This document shows positions 49,396 to 56,063 of a stretch of DNA of 64,000 bases, piece by piece. The translations under genes and the position numbers were made by a program. Numbering within the stretch: position 1 is the first letter of the stretch; each line of letters opens with the position of its first letter. The DNA is taken from IMG/VR virus record IMGVR_UViG_3300036715_001865, positions 124,001 to 188,000 of that record; one strand, 5' to 3'. The notes beneath the pieces were generated by a model. The model was not told where the DNA came from and made no database searches. It saw only the letters and a program-made list of their open reading frames with translations. Source of the stretch: a virus.

Positions 49396-49558
49396 TGTAG
49401 TGTATTAGGTCGTACAAAGAGACGTTGACTCCGATAATAGTTAGGTCCGGATTGTAATTGTGCAATTATAGATATAGTCAAGTGGGATTACAACAACGAC
49501 TCCTGCTTGATGTTCCTTAAACGACAGCCCTATTAGTTGTCCGGTTTAATACACTACA
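49396..49558 (+). ncRNA. Unassigned structured RNA closed by a 12-bp stem
   Basis: TGTAGTGTATTA (49396-49407) and its exact complement (49547-49558) enclose about 140 nt with further pairings: TCAAGTGGGA with TCCTGCTTGA (around 49479-49510), GACA/TGTC, and TAATAG with CTATTA, which together suggest a compact multi-helix or pseudoknotted RNA. GTCCGG occurs twice inside. No tRNA features, no gene, and a promoter for the next gene follows at once. No known class recognised. Confidence 0.6.
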
Positions 49559-49561
49559 CAG

Positions 49562-49589
49562 TTGATTAAATAATTAAAATAAGTATAAT
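49562..49589 (+). promoter_or_regulatory. Sigma70-like promoter
   Basis: TTGATT, 16-nt spacer, TATAAT, 28 nt before the next ATG. Confidence 0.75.
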
Positions 49590-49616
49590 ACATCTTAAGT
49601 TAGGAGGAAACACATT

Positions 49617-50021
49617 ATGACACCAGCAGAGCAATTAATACAAGATTATGACATTGAAGTAGATATTTGTGACGACCCAAGCGAATTTGCAGATTATTTT
49701 CGCGATTGTGGTAGTGATTACTTTGAATGTGGTCAAGGATTTTATCAAGATGAAGCTACAGTAATTGTCCAACTAGGTGATACTTATTTTAATGTTTATT
49801 TGGAAGCTGAAATTGGTAGTCAAAAAATGGAACGTGGGGAGCGATTTTACTCTGTTGAAAATATCATTAAAGTTGAGTGGGAAGTAATTCCAACACCAGA
49901 GCTAAGAGCTAAATGTCAATACAGTATTGTGGCAACGCTTACAGATTTTGATCAACGAAGATTAGTTGAATATTTTGAAGAACACAATATCAGTCACACG
50001 ATTGATAAGATTTTAATATAA
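49617..50021 (+). CDS. Hypothetical acidic protein
   Basis: 134 residues (MTPAEQLIQDYDIEVDICDD), strongly acidic with beta-strand pattern (TVIVQLGDTYFNVYLEAEIG). GGAGG ribosome site. Possible DNA mimic by charge, but nothing specific. Confidence 0.62.
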   Translation: MTPAEQLIQDYDIEVDICDDPSEFADYFRDCGSDYFECGQGFYQDEATVIVQLGDTYFNVYLEAEIGSQKMERGERFYSVENIIKVEWEVIPTPELRAKCQYSIVATLTDFDQRRLVEYFEEHNISHTIDKILI

Positions 50022-50027
50022 AGAGAT

Positions 50028-50098
50028 GACGTGTTGGTATAGTGGTAGTGCCTAAGTCTGCAAAACTTATGACGGGAGTTCAATTCTCCCACCCGTCT
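50028..50098 (+). tRNA. tRNA-Cys(GCA)
   Basis: Acceptor GACGTGT/ACCCGTC with one mismatch, anticodon arm TAAGT-CTGCAAA-ACTTA, T-arm GGGAG-TTCAATT-CTCCC. Confidence 0.86.
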
Positions 50099-50123
50099 CA
50101 AAAATTAGCAACAGGGGTATAAT

Positions 50124-50684
50124 ATGACCACCATGAACGCAGAGCAGTTGTTACAAAAGATTAAAGCTACCTTGAATAGTGTTGATGAGTTGCAATTATT
50201 GAAACAAGAAGCAATAAAATCAACAAAACAAAACGTAAAAGTAGAAGTAGAAGTTGGTGCTGAAGAAACTGGCCCCATGTCATCTGAACGGTTGGCTGAA
50301 ATTTTAATAGTACATACTGTAACTCGTCCAAATTTGAGAGATGATGAATTTTTTGTATTTGTTGGTCAACAGTTTTTGCGAGATTTGTTTGATGGTGACG
50401 GTGATATGTCTAGTTATGTTAATGTAACTCTTCAGTGTCCTGAACGGTGGCTTAATATTCTTGAACAACGCGCATTATTGATGGCTGTGCAAGTAAGATG
50501 CCCTAAGTTGCAAAAATTACATATTGTAACCCATAGTGTGTATATTTTACAGTGTTCACCAAATGGTACAGTTTTTGTTATTGATGACCCTAGCGAATAC
50601 CCTGAAATACCATATAAAAAAGGGGTAAGATATTCACCTCCAGAAAATCCATCTTCTGGACAGTTAAGTATCTTACATTTGTAA
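50124..50684 (+). CDS. Hypothetical protein
   Basis: 186 residues (MTTMNAEQLLQKIKATLNSV). Helical N-terminus then a mixed body (WLNILEQRALLMAVQVRCPK). No motif recognised. Confidence 0.62.
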   Translation: MTTMNAEQLLQKIKATLNSVDELQLLKQEAIKSTKQNVKVEVEVGAEETGPMSSERLAEILIVHTVTRPNLRDDEFFVFVGQQFLRDLFDGDGDMSSYVNVTLQCPERWLNILEQRALLMAVQVRCPKLQKLHIVTHSVYILQCSPNGTVFVIDDPSEYPEIPYKKGVRYSPPENPSSGQLSILHL

Positions 50685-50691
50685 TAGATAT

Positions 50692-50763
50692 AGTGAATTG
50701 GCAGAGAGGTAATGCACTTCTTTCATATGGAAGGTTAGGTGGGTTCAATTCCCACATTCACTA
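50692..50763 (+). tRNA. tRNA-Met(CAT), second
   Basis: Acceptor AGTGAAT/ATTCACT, D-arm GCA/TGC with GG loop, anticodon arm CTTCT-TTCATAT-GGAAG, T-arm GTGGG-TTCAATT-CCCAC. It may decode Ile (ATA) after modification. Confidence 0.86.
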
Positions 50764-50783
50764 CTAATAAAAGGAAACAACAC

Positions 50784-51035
50784 ATGGCATTATCAAGAGA
50801 TTGGAAAAATCAACGTAGAGTTGATCATTATCGTGAACGAAATTTTGTATTTGGTTGGTTTAAGAATGCAAAAACACAACCAATGTTTTGTATGAGTTGT
50901 AGAAATGAAACTTGCAAAGATACATCTCATCACCGATTTGTGTTACATCCAATTATTCGCATTCCGAGAAAGGGCGCAAGTAAAACCAAATGGAAACAGT
51001 TTTTCGAACAAGTAAAACAGTTTCATGTATTATAG
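50784..51035 (+). CDS. Small basic Cys-containing protein
   Basis: 83 residues from the ATG at 50784 (AAGGA upstream): ALSRDWKNQRRVDHYRERNF, then MFCMSCRNETCKD, a likely zinc site, and a basic tail. Nucleic-acid binding plausible. Confidence 0.62.
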   Translation: MALSRDWKNQRRVDHYRERNFVFGWFKNAKTQPMFCMSCRNETCKDTSHHRFVLHPIIRIPRKGASKTKWKQFFEQVKQFHVL

Positions 51036-51102
51036 GTTGGCCGTTGGTACGGTATTAGGACTCCAAATCCTGATTGAGGGAGATCGTTCCTCCCACAGCC
51101 TG
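51034..51102 (+). tRNA. tRNA-Trp(CCA)
   Basis: Acceptor AGGTTGG/ACAGCCT (last pair G-A), anticodon arm TAGGA-CTCCAAA-TCCTG, T-arm GGGAG-ATCGTTC-CTCCC. Overlaps the stop codon of the preceding gene by 2 bp. Confidence 0.8.
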
Positions 51103-51111
51103 CTGAATTAT

Positions 51112-51202
51112 TCCACCATCACTCATTCGAATCGCGGCTTATGAGTTATTGATGCCGGTGTGGTATCTTGGAGACGAGTAGGTTCAAATCCTACTGGTGG
51201 AG
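51112..51202 (+). other. tRNA-like element with oversized D-arm
   Basis: Perfect acceptor TCCACCA/TGGTGGA and T-arm GTAGG-TTCAAAT-CCTAC. The D-arm is ACTCAT/ATGAGT around 14 nt, and the anticodon-like loop CGGTGTG lacks T33. Possibly an unusual or decayed tRNA. Confidence 0.45.
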
Positions 51203-51226
51203 CTTATTTTAAAATTTGAGGTAACT

Positions 51227-51466
51227 ATGACAGAATTATTGCCATGTCCATTTTGTGGATTTCAACCAGATATTAATGAACCAGATTGTATATATCCTGC
51301 TTGTCGTCCCGAATATGATGCAGATGGAAAAATCACATTCCAATTATATAATTTGGTGTGTTATGAATCAGCAGGTGGTTGTAGTGCTCATGTATTGGGA
51401 TATGACCGAGATGAGTGTATTCGGTTATGGAATACAAGAACTCCAGCTAAGGTGAACCATGAATAA
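51227..51466 (+). CDS. Lar-like zinc-ribbon protein (restriction alleviation type)
   Basis: 79 residues: LLPCPFCGFQPDIN, a central CYESAGGCSAH, and LWNTR at the end match the Lar/DUF zinc-ribbon family (CPFCG ... W N x R). E. coli Rac Lar protects unmodified DNA from type I restriction by modulating the enzyme; that role is inferred here. Confidence 0.7.
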   Translation: MTELLPCPFCGFQPDINEPDCIYPACRPEYDADGKITFQLYNLVCYESAGGCSAHVLGYDRDECIRLWNTRTPAKVNHE

Positions 51467-51791
51467 TCAAGACGCACCAAAAATAACCGCATTTAGTGGA
51501 ATATTTGAAGATAAACTTCATAAATTGGTTAAAAAAATTAAAAAAATTAAGAGATTAAGAAAAGAAAAAGCATCACAAGCGAAGATTAAAATGCTTATTT
51601 CAGAGGCAAAAACGCTTAAGAAGTTAGTTAATAAAATGCCAAATGATAATACTCGTCAAACTATAGAGATTGCTTTGTCAGTTGTTGATGGTAAAATTTT
51701 ATTGAAAGAGAGTTGTGCATCAAATGGTCTTCAATTATACAATGTGCGATATGTTGGTGGATTGTTAATTGTTGAGGTTGATAAAGTTTAA
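51459..51791 (+). CDS. Hypothetical basic protein
   Basis: 110 residues overlapping the Lar-like gene by 8 bp. Lys-rich helix (KLVKKIKKIKRLRKEKASQA) and a beta C-terminus (YNVRYVGGLLIVEVDKV). May be a nucleic-acid-binding partner of the Lar-like protein. Confidence 0.6.
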   Translation: MNNQDAPKITAFSGIFEDKLHKLVKKIKKIKRLRKEKASQAKIKMLISEAKTLKKLVNKMPNDNTRQTIEIALSVVDGKILLKESCASNGLQLYNVRYVGGLLIVEVDKV

Positions 51792-51794
51792 TAT

Positions 51795-51868
51795 GTCACT
51801 GTGATCCAATTGGTAGAGGTGATAGGCTAAGAACCTATTTGTTGCGAGTTCGAATCTCGCCAGTGATA
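51795..51868 (+). tRNA. tRNA-Leu(AAG), short variable arm
   Basis: Acceptor GTCACTG/CAGTGAT, anticodon arm ATAGG-CTAAGAA-CCTAT, T-arm GCGAG-TTCGAAT-CTCGC, 5-nt variable loop. A34-containing Leu tRNA without class II arm is unusual. Confidence 0.8.
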
Positions 51869-51898
51869 CTAAAAGAGTTGTAAAACTTGTTGGTGTGG

Positions 51899-51906
51899 TA
51901 TAAATA
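51899..51906 (+). promoter_or_regulatory. Late promoter TATAAATA
   Basis: Exact consensus inside the small inverted repeat GGTATAAATACC, 31-38 nt before the next gene. Confidence 0.7.
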
Positions 51907-51936
51907 CCACGTCTCATATATAAGGAGTAAAGTGTT

Positions 51937-52428
51937 ATGATGGTTAAAGATTTGTTGGAAAGTAGAGAATCCAGAAGCGAACACACCTGGAATTTGGAAG
52001 CATCTGGACAAATGGATGCCCCTAATGTTAGTGGTGGTGAATATGGGTTAGTGAACAAAGCTGGTAAATTTGTGCGTAAGTCTTTGACAAAAGCTGCCGC
52101 GAATGCTTTATGTACCCGTTCAGACTTGATCGCAAAACATGGTCCATTGAAAGTTCGTCAAATATCTGAAGCTGTTACTGGTGATTCAAGAGAAGAATAT
52201 GATCACAATGCGTTTGGTAACTCACAAGGAACTAATTTTCCTCATGGGGAACAAGCTCAGGATAATATCCGAACATTAAATGATAACACTGATGGTGAAT
52301 ATGGATTAGCTACAGGTAGTAATAAGTTAATTAGACGAGAATTAACAAAGCGGGCAGCTATTGCTCTTAGTAATAGACCTGATTTAATATCTAAATATGG
52401 TAAGTTGTATGCTGTAAAAATGGATTAA
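51937..52428 (+). CDS. Late protein with two KYGKL domains
   Basis: 163 residues. Leader MMVKDLLESRESRS of capsid-targeting type. Two copies of a 40-residue domain follow: EYGLVNKAGKFVRKSLTKAA ... DLIAKHGPLKV and EYGLATGSNKLIRRELTKRA ... DLISKYGKLYA. The same domain occurs at 44405 and 52433. Probably a virion internal protein built from repeats. Confidence 0.65.
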   Translation: MMVKDLLESRESRSEHTWNLEASGQMDAPNVSGGEYGLVNKAGKFVRKSLTKAAANALCTRSDLIAKHGPLKVRQISEAVTGDSREEYDHNAFGNSQGTNFPHGEQAQDNIRTLNDNTDGEYGLATGSNKLIRRELTKRAAIALSNRPDLISKYGKLYAVKMD

Positions 52429-52432
52429 TAAT

Positions 52433-52672
52433 ATGAAAGTTTCAGAGTTGTTAGGAGAAGCTCAAATATTCCAAACACCTCATATTCGTAAGCGATACGA
52501 TAAAAGACGAGATGTTAGACGAAGAGCGACTACATTTAATTTAGTTACAGCCAATGGTCAAGTTGTTGCTTCTGGGTTAACACCACAAAAAGCACAATTA
52601 ATGGTACACGACCAAAGTTTGATACAAAAATATGGTAAACTTTATACCAGAAATATTTTATTCAGACAGTAA
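52433..52672 (+). CDS. Small late protein with one KYGKL domain
   Basis: 79 residues. Leader MKVSELLGEAQIF (LGE as possible protease site), a basic linker (RKRYDKRRDVRRRATT), then FNLVTANGQVVASGLTPQKA ... LIQKYGKLYT. Co-transcribed with the two-domain gene. Confidence 0.65.
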   Translation: MKVSELLGEAQIFQTPHIRKRYDKRRDVRRRATTFNLVTANGQVVASGLTPQKAQLMVHDQSLIQKYGKLYTRNILFRQ

Positions 52673-52680
52673 ATTGCTTG

Positions 52681-52709
52681 TTGACTTAATATATAGTTTA
52701 GTGTATTAT
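52681..52709 (+). promoter_or_regulatory. Sigma70-like promoter for tRNA-Leu
   Basis: TTGACT, 17-nt spacer, TATTAT, 50 nt before tRNA-Leu(TAG). Confidence 0.7.
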
Positions 52710-52759
52710 AAGCGAATATTAAGTCAATAAAGAAAATATTGCTGATGTGGGACATGTTT

Positions 52760-52847
52760 GGGGATATGATGAAATTTGGTAGACGTGCTAGATTTAGATT
52801 CTAGTGTTCGAGAGAGCGTATCGGTTCGAATCCGATTATCCCCACCA
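52760..52847 (+). tRNA. tRNA-Leu(TAG)
   Basis: Class II with normal long variable arm. Acceptor GGGGATA/TATCCCC, anticodon arm CTAGA-TTTAGAT-TCTAG, T-arm ATCGG-TTCGAAT-CCGAT, CCA encoded. Confidence 0.94.
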
Positions 52848-52861
52848 ATATATAACAAGCG

Positions 52862-52890
52862 TTGACATTTTGTTATATATAAAGTATAAT
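52862..52890 (+). promoter_or_regulatory. Perfect-consensus sigma70 promoter
   Basis: TTGACA, 17-nt spacer, TATAAT, 64 nt before tRNA-Pro. Confidence 0.9.
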
Positions 52891-52954
52891 AGATTTTTTA
52901 TTATATAAGAGCTAGAAGACTTGTTGGATTTAATCCTCCCCTTTTAGTGAATTT

Positions 52955-53031
52955 CGGGATGTATTTCAGTCTGGTAGAATGAACCGTTTGGGGCGGTTTG
53001 GCCGCAGGTTCAAATCCTGTCATCCCGACCA
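52955..53031 (+). tRNA. tRNA-Pro(TGG), copy 1
   Basis: Acceptor CGGGATG/CATCCCG, anticodon arm AACCG-TTTGGGG-CGGTT, T-arm GCAGG-TTCAAAT-CCTGT, CCA encoded. Confidence 0.93.
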
Positions 53032-53056
53032 ATAATATTAACTCCATGGATAGTTT

Positions 53057-53326
53057 ATGAAAGAGTTGTTAACAGTAAAGAAAGTTGTATCTGGAATTGC
53101 ATTATGTAGTAGTGATAGTGTAAAAGAATTTACAATGGACTTACCAGAAGAGCATATTGGTAATGGAAAAAGTTTTATTCTTAAACCGGGTAATGAATTA
53201 GAGTTGACTCAAGACGAATTAGGATGTAGAATACGCTGTAATCAAAGTGATAAAGAATTAGTTTTGTTTTTGATTGAAACTGATGATGGATTGGAAATTG
53301 AAGAAACGTATGTTGTAAAGAAGTAA
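53057..53326 (+). CDS. Hypothetical acidic beta-rich protein
   Basis: 89 residues (MKELLTVKKVVSGIALCSSD). Repeated strands and acidic C-terminus (LIETDDGLEIEETYVVKK). Unassigned. Confidence 0.6.
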   Translation: MKELLTVKKVVSGIALCSSDSVKEFTMDLPEEHIGNGKSFILKPGNELELTQDELGCRIRCNQSDKELVLFLIETDDGLEIEETYVVKK

Positions 53327-53330
53327 AATT

Positions 53331-53401
53331 AGGGGATTCGTATATTGGTGGTACACTACTCTTTGACAGTAGTAGAAATGGTTCGATTCCATTATCCCCT
53401 G
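53331..53401 (+). tRNA. tRNA-Gln(TTG)
   Basis: Acceptor AGGGGAT/ATCCCCT, anticodon arm CTACT-CTTTGAC-AGTAG, T-arm AATGG-TTCGATT-CCATT. Confidence 0.9.
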
Positions 53402-53408
53402 CAAAATG

Positions 53409-53470
53409 TTGTTGCAAAGAGAAAGTGTTACTTCTTGGTGAAAAAACACACTTACTCATTTATATCTCAA
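53409..53470 (+). repeat. Intergenic element, copy 1
   Basis: About 62 nt: TTGTTGCAAAGA, then AGTGTTACTTC, then ACACACTTA and ending TATATCTCAA. AAGTGT pairs with ACACTT. It lies between tRNA-Gln and tRNA-Glu; copy 2 precedes tRNA-Ile. Confidence 0.7.
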
Positions 53471-53477
53471 CTTTTTT

Positions 53478-53551
53478 GTTCTTGTCGTCTAAAGGTTAAG
53501 GATATCGGTCTTTCAAATCGATGATGTTGGGTTCAAGTCCCACCAGGAACG
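53478..53551 (+). tRNA. tRNA-Glu(TTC)
   Basis: Acceptor GTTCTTG/CAGGAAC, anticodon arm TCGGT-CTTTCAA-ATCGA, T-arm TTGGG-TTCAAGT-CCCAC. Confidence 0.9.
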
Positions 53552-53559
53552 CTTATTAA

Positions 53560-53945
53560 TGTAACCTTAAAGTTAAAGGGCCCTAGCGAGGATGTAGGGA
53601 AATAGAGGATCTAACCTCTCATTGATAAACCCACCAAATTGCAATTTGGTGAGGTTATAATAATAAAACTGATAAGAGTCTGTGGCAACGGGTTTTTATT
53701 AAACAAACATTACACAAAAAAGAGATGTTGAACCACGTTTGCACGAAAGTGTAAAGAACAATACGTTGTGGTGACGTTATAACTCGAAGTAGGGTAGTGA
53801 CGAAGGTCACCAACCTTCCATCTACGTCGATGAAATCCGGGCAAACCGAAAGAGTTACGCCGTTATTAGCCACTTGTAAGAATAGTTAAAGGTCTAATAC
53901 ATTAGTGGTGGTATTAGCGGAATTTTTAAATGTGTTAACAAAATA
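53560..53945 (+). ncRNA. Large structured RNA of unknown class in tRNA cluster
   Basis: About 385 nt without a supported gene. Visible helices: AACCTC/GAGGTT enclosing CACCAAATT/AATTTGGTG (53613-53656); TTTGCAC-GAAA-GTGTAAA with a GNRA tetraloop inside ACCACG/CGTTGTGGT (53730-53773); GTGAC-GAAG-GTCAC near 53797. Size, multiple helices, GNRA loop and position inside a phage tRNA cluster recall ornate phage RNAs such as GOLLD and ROOL, but I cannot match either. A minus-strand frame here is a shadow. Confidence 0.55.
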
Positions 53946-53949
53946 TATA

Positions 53950-54014
53950 TTGTTGCAAAGATTGAGTGTTACTTCATTATTAGAAACCAACACACTTAAT
54001 CGTTTTTATCTCAA
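53950..54014 (+). repeat. Intergenic element, copy 2
   Basis: About 65 nt aligned end to end with copy 1: TTGTTGCAAAGA, GAGTGTTACTTC, CACACTTA, TTTATCTCAA. TTGAG pairs with CTCAA and AGTGT with ACACT, giving a hairpin 7 nt before tRNA-Ile. Confidence 0.7.
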
Positions 54015-54020
54015 TATTAT

Positions 54021-54092
54021 TGGTCCATAGCTCAGAGGCAGAGCGCACCCCTGATAAGGGTGAGGTCGGGATTTCAATATTCCCTGGACCAA
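54021..54092 (+). tRNA. tRNA-Ile(GAT)
   Basis: Acceptor TGGTCCA/TGGACCA, D-arm GCTC/GAGC, anticodon arm CACCC-CTGATAA-GGGTG, T-stem GGGA/TCCC with a slightly irregular loop. Confidence 0.88.
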
Positions 54093-54103
54093 CAAAATTA
54101 TCG

Positions 54104-54194
54104 ATGCAAATCAAACAGTTACTTCTTTTACTTGATATAAAAACCTGACGGTTCGATTCCGTCGTAGAGTGGCCTCGGATGCTATCTGTTTGCA
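54104..54194 (+). other. tRNA 3'-half remnant, possibly Ser(TGA)
   Basis: Anticodon-like arm TTTTA-CTTGATA-TAAAA, T-arm GACGG-TTCGATT-CCGTC and a 3' strand GTAGAGT are present, but there is no D-arm and no partner for the acceptor strand on either side. CAAACAG/CTGTTTG encloses the unit. The first part weakly resembles the repeated intergenic element (GTTACTTCTT). Confidence 0.45.
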
Positions 54195-54206
54195 ACCATT
54201 AACTCG

Positions 54207-54662
54207 ATGAATTTATTTTATGTTACTGATAAAGAGGAAACTGTGGAAGTGATATTAACAAAAATTTGCACAGGGTGTCAAACAGAGAAAAAAGTTATAG
54301 AGTTTCGAAAACGAAGTAACAGTAAGGATGGATTTGCATCTTGTTGTAAAGTTTGTGCCGATGTTGGTTCTGAAAAGTGGAGACAACTAAATTTAGAAAA
54401 AAGAAAAATTCAGTCAACAAAGTTGGTGTATGATACACAACTAAGATTTAATGAGTGGAAAAAAGAACAAGGTTGTAGTTGTTGTATGGAAAATGAACCA
54501 GTGTGTTTAGATCTACACCATTTAGATCCATCAAAAAAAGATGGACACCCGTCCATGTTTGTAAAATATGGGTGGAATAGATTAATGAAAGAAGCAACTA
54601 AGTGTATAGTTGTTTGTAGAAACTGCCATGCGAAAATTCACGCTGGTATGATAAAATTGTGA
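54207..54662 (+). CDS. HNH endonuclease
   Basis: 151 residues. Zinc pairs CTGC/CKVC, then LDLHHLDPSKKDG and CIVVCRNCHAKIHAG give the HNH nuclease core as in McrA/phage HNH proteins. It lies between tRNA-Ile and tRNA-Pro, typical of a homing nuclease using a tRNA cluster as a site. Confidence 0.82.
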   Translation: MNLFYVTDKEETVEVILTKICTGCQTEKKVIEFRKRSNSKDGFASCCKVCADVGSEKWRQLNLEKRKIQSTKLVYDTQLRFNEWKKEQGCSCCMENEPVCLDLHHLDPSKKDGHPSMFVKYGWNRLMKEATKCIVVCRNCHAKIHAGMIKL

Positions 54663-54667
54663 TTTTG

Positions 54668-54742
54668 CAGTCTGTAGCCAAGCGGTATGGTGCATCATTT
54701 GGGGTGATGAAATCGGGAGTTCGATCCTCCCCAGACTGACCA
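54668..54742 (+). tRNA. tRNA-Pro(TGG), copy 2
   Basis: Acceptor CAGTCTG/CAGACTG, D-stem GCC/GGT, anticodon arm CATCA-TTTGGGG-TGATG, T-arm GGGAG-TTCGATC-CTCCC, CCA encoded. Confidence 0.92.
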
Positions 54743-54748
54743 ACATAT

Positions 54749-54819
54749 GCGAGTATAGTTTAAGTGGTAAAACGCCGGTGTCCAACTGGTATTATTGGCT
54801 CGAAACCAATTATTTCGCT
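54749..54819 (+). tRNA. tRNA, probable Gly(TCC), atypical
   Basis: D-arm GTTT/AAAC with GG loop, anticodon arm GCCGG-TGTCCAA-CTGGT (G at position 33), T-arm ATTGG-CTCGAAA-CCAAT, acceptor GCGAG/TTCGC plus a bulge. Imperfect; identity uncertain. Confidence 0.5.
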
Positions 54820-54844
54820 CAAAATTAATTAATAAGGATAACCG

Positions 54845-55240
54845 ATGATAACATTGAGAAATAAATCAGTAAATGTTCCAAGAGATGTATTAATCAACTA
54901 TCTTAGAGCTAATTTGGAACTTCATAAAGCGCAGTTTCAAGAAGCGGTTGAAGTATATCAGAAAAGATTGCAATTTGAATTGCAGGAAGCGTTGGATGTA
55001 GTTGCTGGTCAAATCAACTTTGATGCCTTGTCTAAAGTTAGAGTGTCCTTCAATCCACCACAATCACACGAAAGTGATTATGTGGAAATTTTGGAAATGA
55101 TGGAGATGTCAGTTGATGACACCATTAATCTTGATTCCGAAAGTTTCAGAGCTTACATCAAGAATGAGTGGTCTTGGTCTGCAGGATTAACCAATTTAAT
55201 TGAAGCAAACAAAGTTTATTTATCAAGTAAATTGTCCTAA
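54845..55240 (+). CDS. Hypothetical protein
   Basis: 131 residues (MITLRNKSVNVPRDVLINYL), helical coiled N-terminus (LELHKAQFQEAVEVYQKRLQ) and acidic body. Conserved-looking phage protein, unassigned. Confidence 0.62.
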   Translation: MITLRNKSVNVPRDVLINYLRANLELHKAQFQEAVEVYQKRLQFELQEALDVVAGQINFDALSKVRVSFNPPQSHESDYVEILEMMEMSVDDTINLDSESFRAYIKNEWSWSAGLTNLIEANKVYLSSKLS

Positions 55241-55249
55241 GGAAGAACT

Positions 55250-55444
55250 ATGCCAATATATGAATATAAGTGTGATGCTTGTGATCACACCCTCGAAAAG
55301 ATCCAAAAATTCTCAGATGATCCATTATTGGAATGTCCTGAATGCAAAGAACCTAAATTGGTAAAATTGATCTCTCAAGGTAATTTCTGTCTTATGGGTG
55401 GTAACTGGCACAATCCGGGAATGCACGCTAGTCGGAAAAATTAA
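55250..55444 (+). CDS. FmdB-type zinc-ribbon protein
   Basis: 64 residues: MPIYEYKCDACDHTLEKIQK then LECPECKEPKLVKLIS, the CxxC/CxxC putative regulatory FmdB family. Small nucleic-acid-binding zinc ribbon; role in the phage unknown. Confidence 0.82.
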   Translation: MPIYEYKCDACDHTLEKIQKFSDDPLLECPECKEPKLVKLISQGNFCLMGGNWHNPGMHASRKN

Positions 55445-55600
55445 ATGTCAAGCCAAGAAGAATTGGATTGGTTGTATAGAATGAGTGAGTTAGAAGATAG
55501 TTGGGATTTACCACATATTATGGCATGTAGTCCAGAAATATATCAACAGATTCTAGCTCATCAAAAAATCGATATCATGGATGACTCTGACGAAAATTGA
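55445..55600 (+). CDS. Very small acidic protein
   Basis: 51 codons, ATG overlapping the previous stop (TAAATG): MSSQEELDWLYRMSELEDSW. Coupled to the FmdB-like gene. Unassigned. Confidence 0.55.
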   Translation: MSSQEELDWLYRMSELEDSWDLPHIMACSPEIYQQILAHQKIDIMDDSDEN

Positions 55601-55609
55601 GGTTATATT

Positions 55610-55849
55610 GTGACAGTTAAAGTTATTAGTTTTACTCCATATCGACACATTAGTACTGTCCATATTGATGATAGTTGGTCTCAAGAAAGAATCGATGAGG
55701 CTATTGAATACCAAAGAAATTTAGATAAATTACATTGTTTATATCATGACCACAAAACAAATTTTGCATCAGATTGTGGTGAAGACGAAAAAGAAATTTA
55801 CCGGTTAAGTAGACTATTAGATGATTATGATGTAAAATATCCGTATTAA
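55610..55849 (+). CDS. Small hypothetical protein
   Basis: 79 residues from a GTG with GAGG upstream (MTVKVISFTPYRHISTVHID). Acidic with helical body. Unassigned. Confidence 0.58.
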   Translation: MTVKVISFTPYRHISTVHIDDSWSQERIDEAIEYQRNLDKLHCLYHDHKTNFASDCGEDEKEIYRLSRLLDDYDVKYPY

Positions 55850-55858
55850 GCAACAATT

Positions 55859-55942
55859 GGAGAGTAAAGCTAGGGGGCCCTAGCAACATCCTGCTAAGAT
55901 GATTGAACCGAAAGGTTTTCATTTCGATTATGATGCTCTCCG
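55859..55942 (+). tRNA. tRNA-Ser(GCT)
   Basis: Class II. Acceptor GGAGAGT/GCTCTCC, palindromic D-arm GCTAGG/CCTAGC, anticodon arm CATC-CTGCTAA-GATG, variable arm AACC-GAAA-GGTT, T-arm TCAT-TTCGATT-ATGA. Confidence 0.82.
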
Positions 55943-55954
55943 CGTAACACAATT

Positions 55955-56041
55955 GGAAGATGAACCAACCAGGGCGTTGGACCTACCTTGAAAGTAGTGG
56001 GATGATTAATTTCATTGGGCTTCGAGTGCACCCGTCTTCCA
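55955..56041 (+). tRNA. tRNA-Ser(TGA)
   Basis: Class II. Acceptor GGAAGAT/GTCTTCC, D-arm CCAAC/GTTGG, anticodon arm CTAC-CTTGAAA-GTAG, variable arm with ATGA/TCAT, T-loop TTCGAGT with a partly paired stem. Confidence 0.82.
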
Positions 56042-56063
56042 CAAACATTAATAGAAGAATTAT

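Noticed and set aside
53655-53873. 72-codon minus-strand frame
   Set aside because: Antisense to the structured RNA, no start signals.
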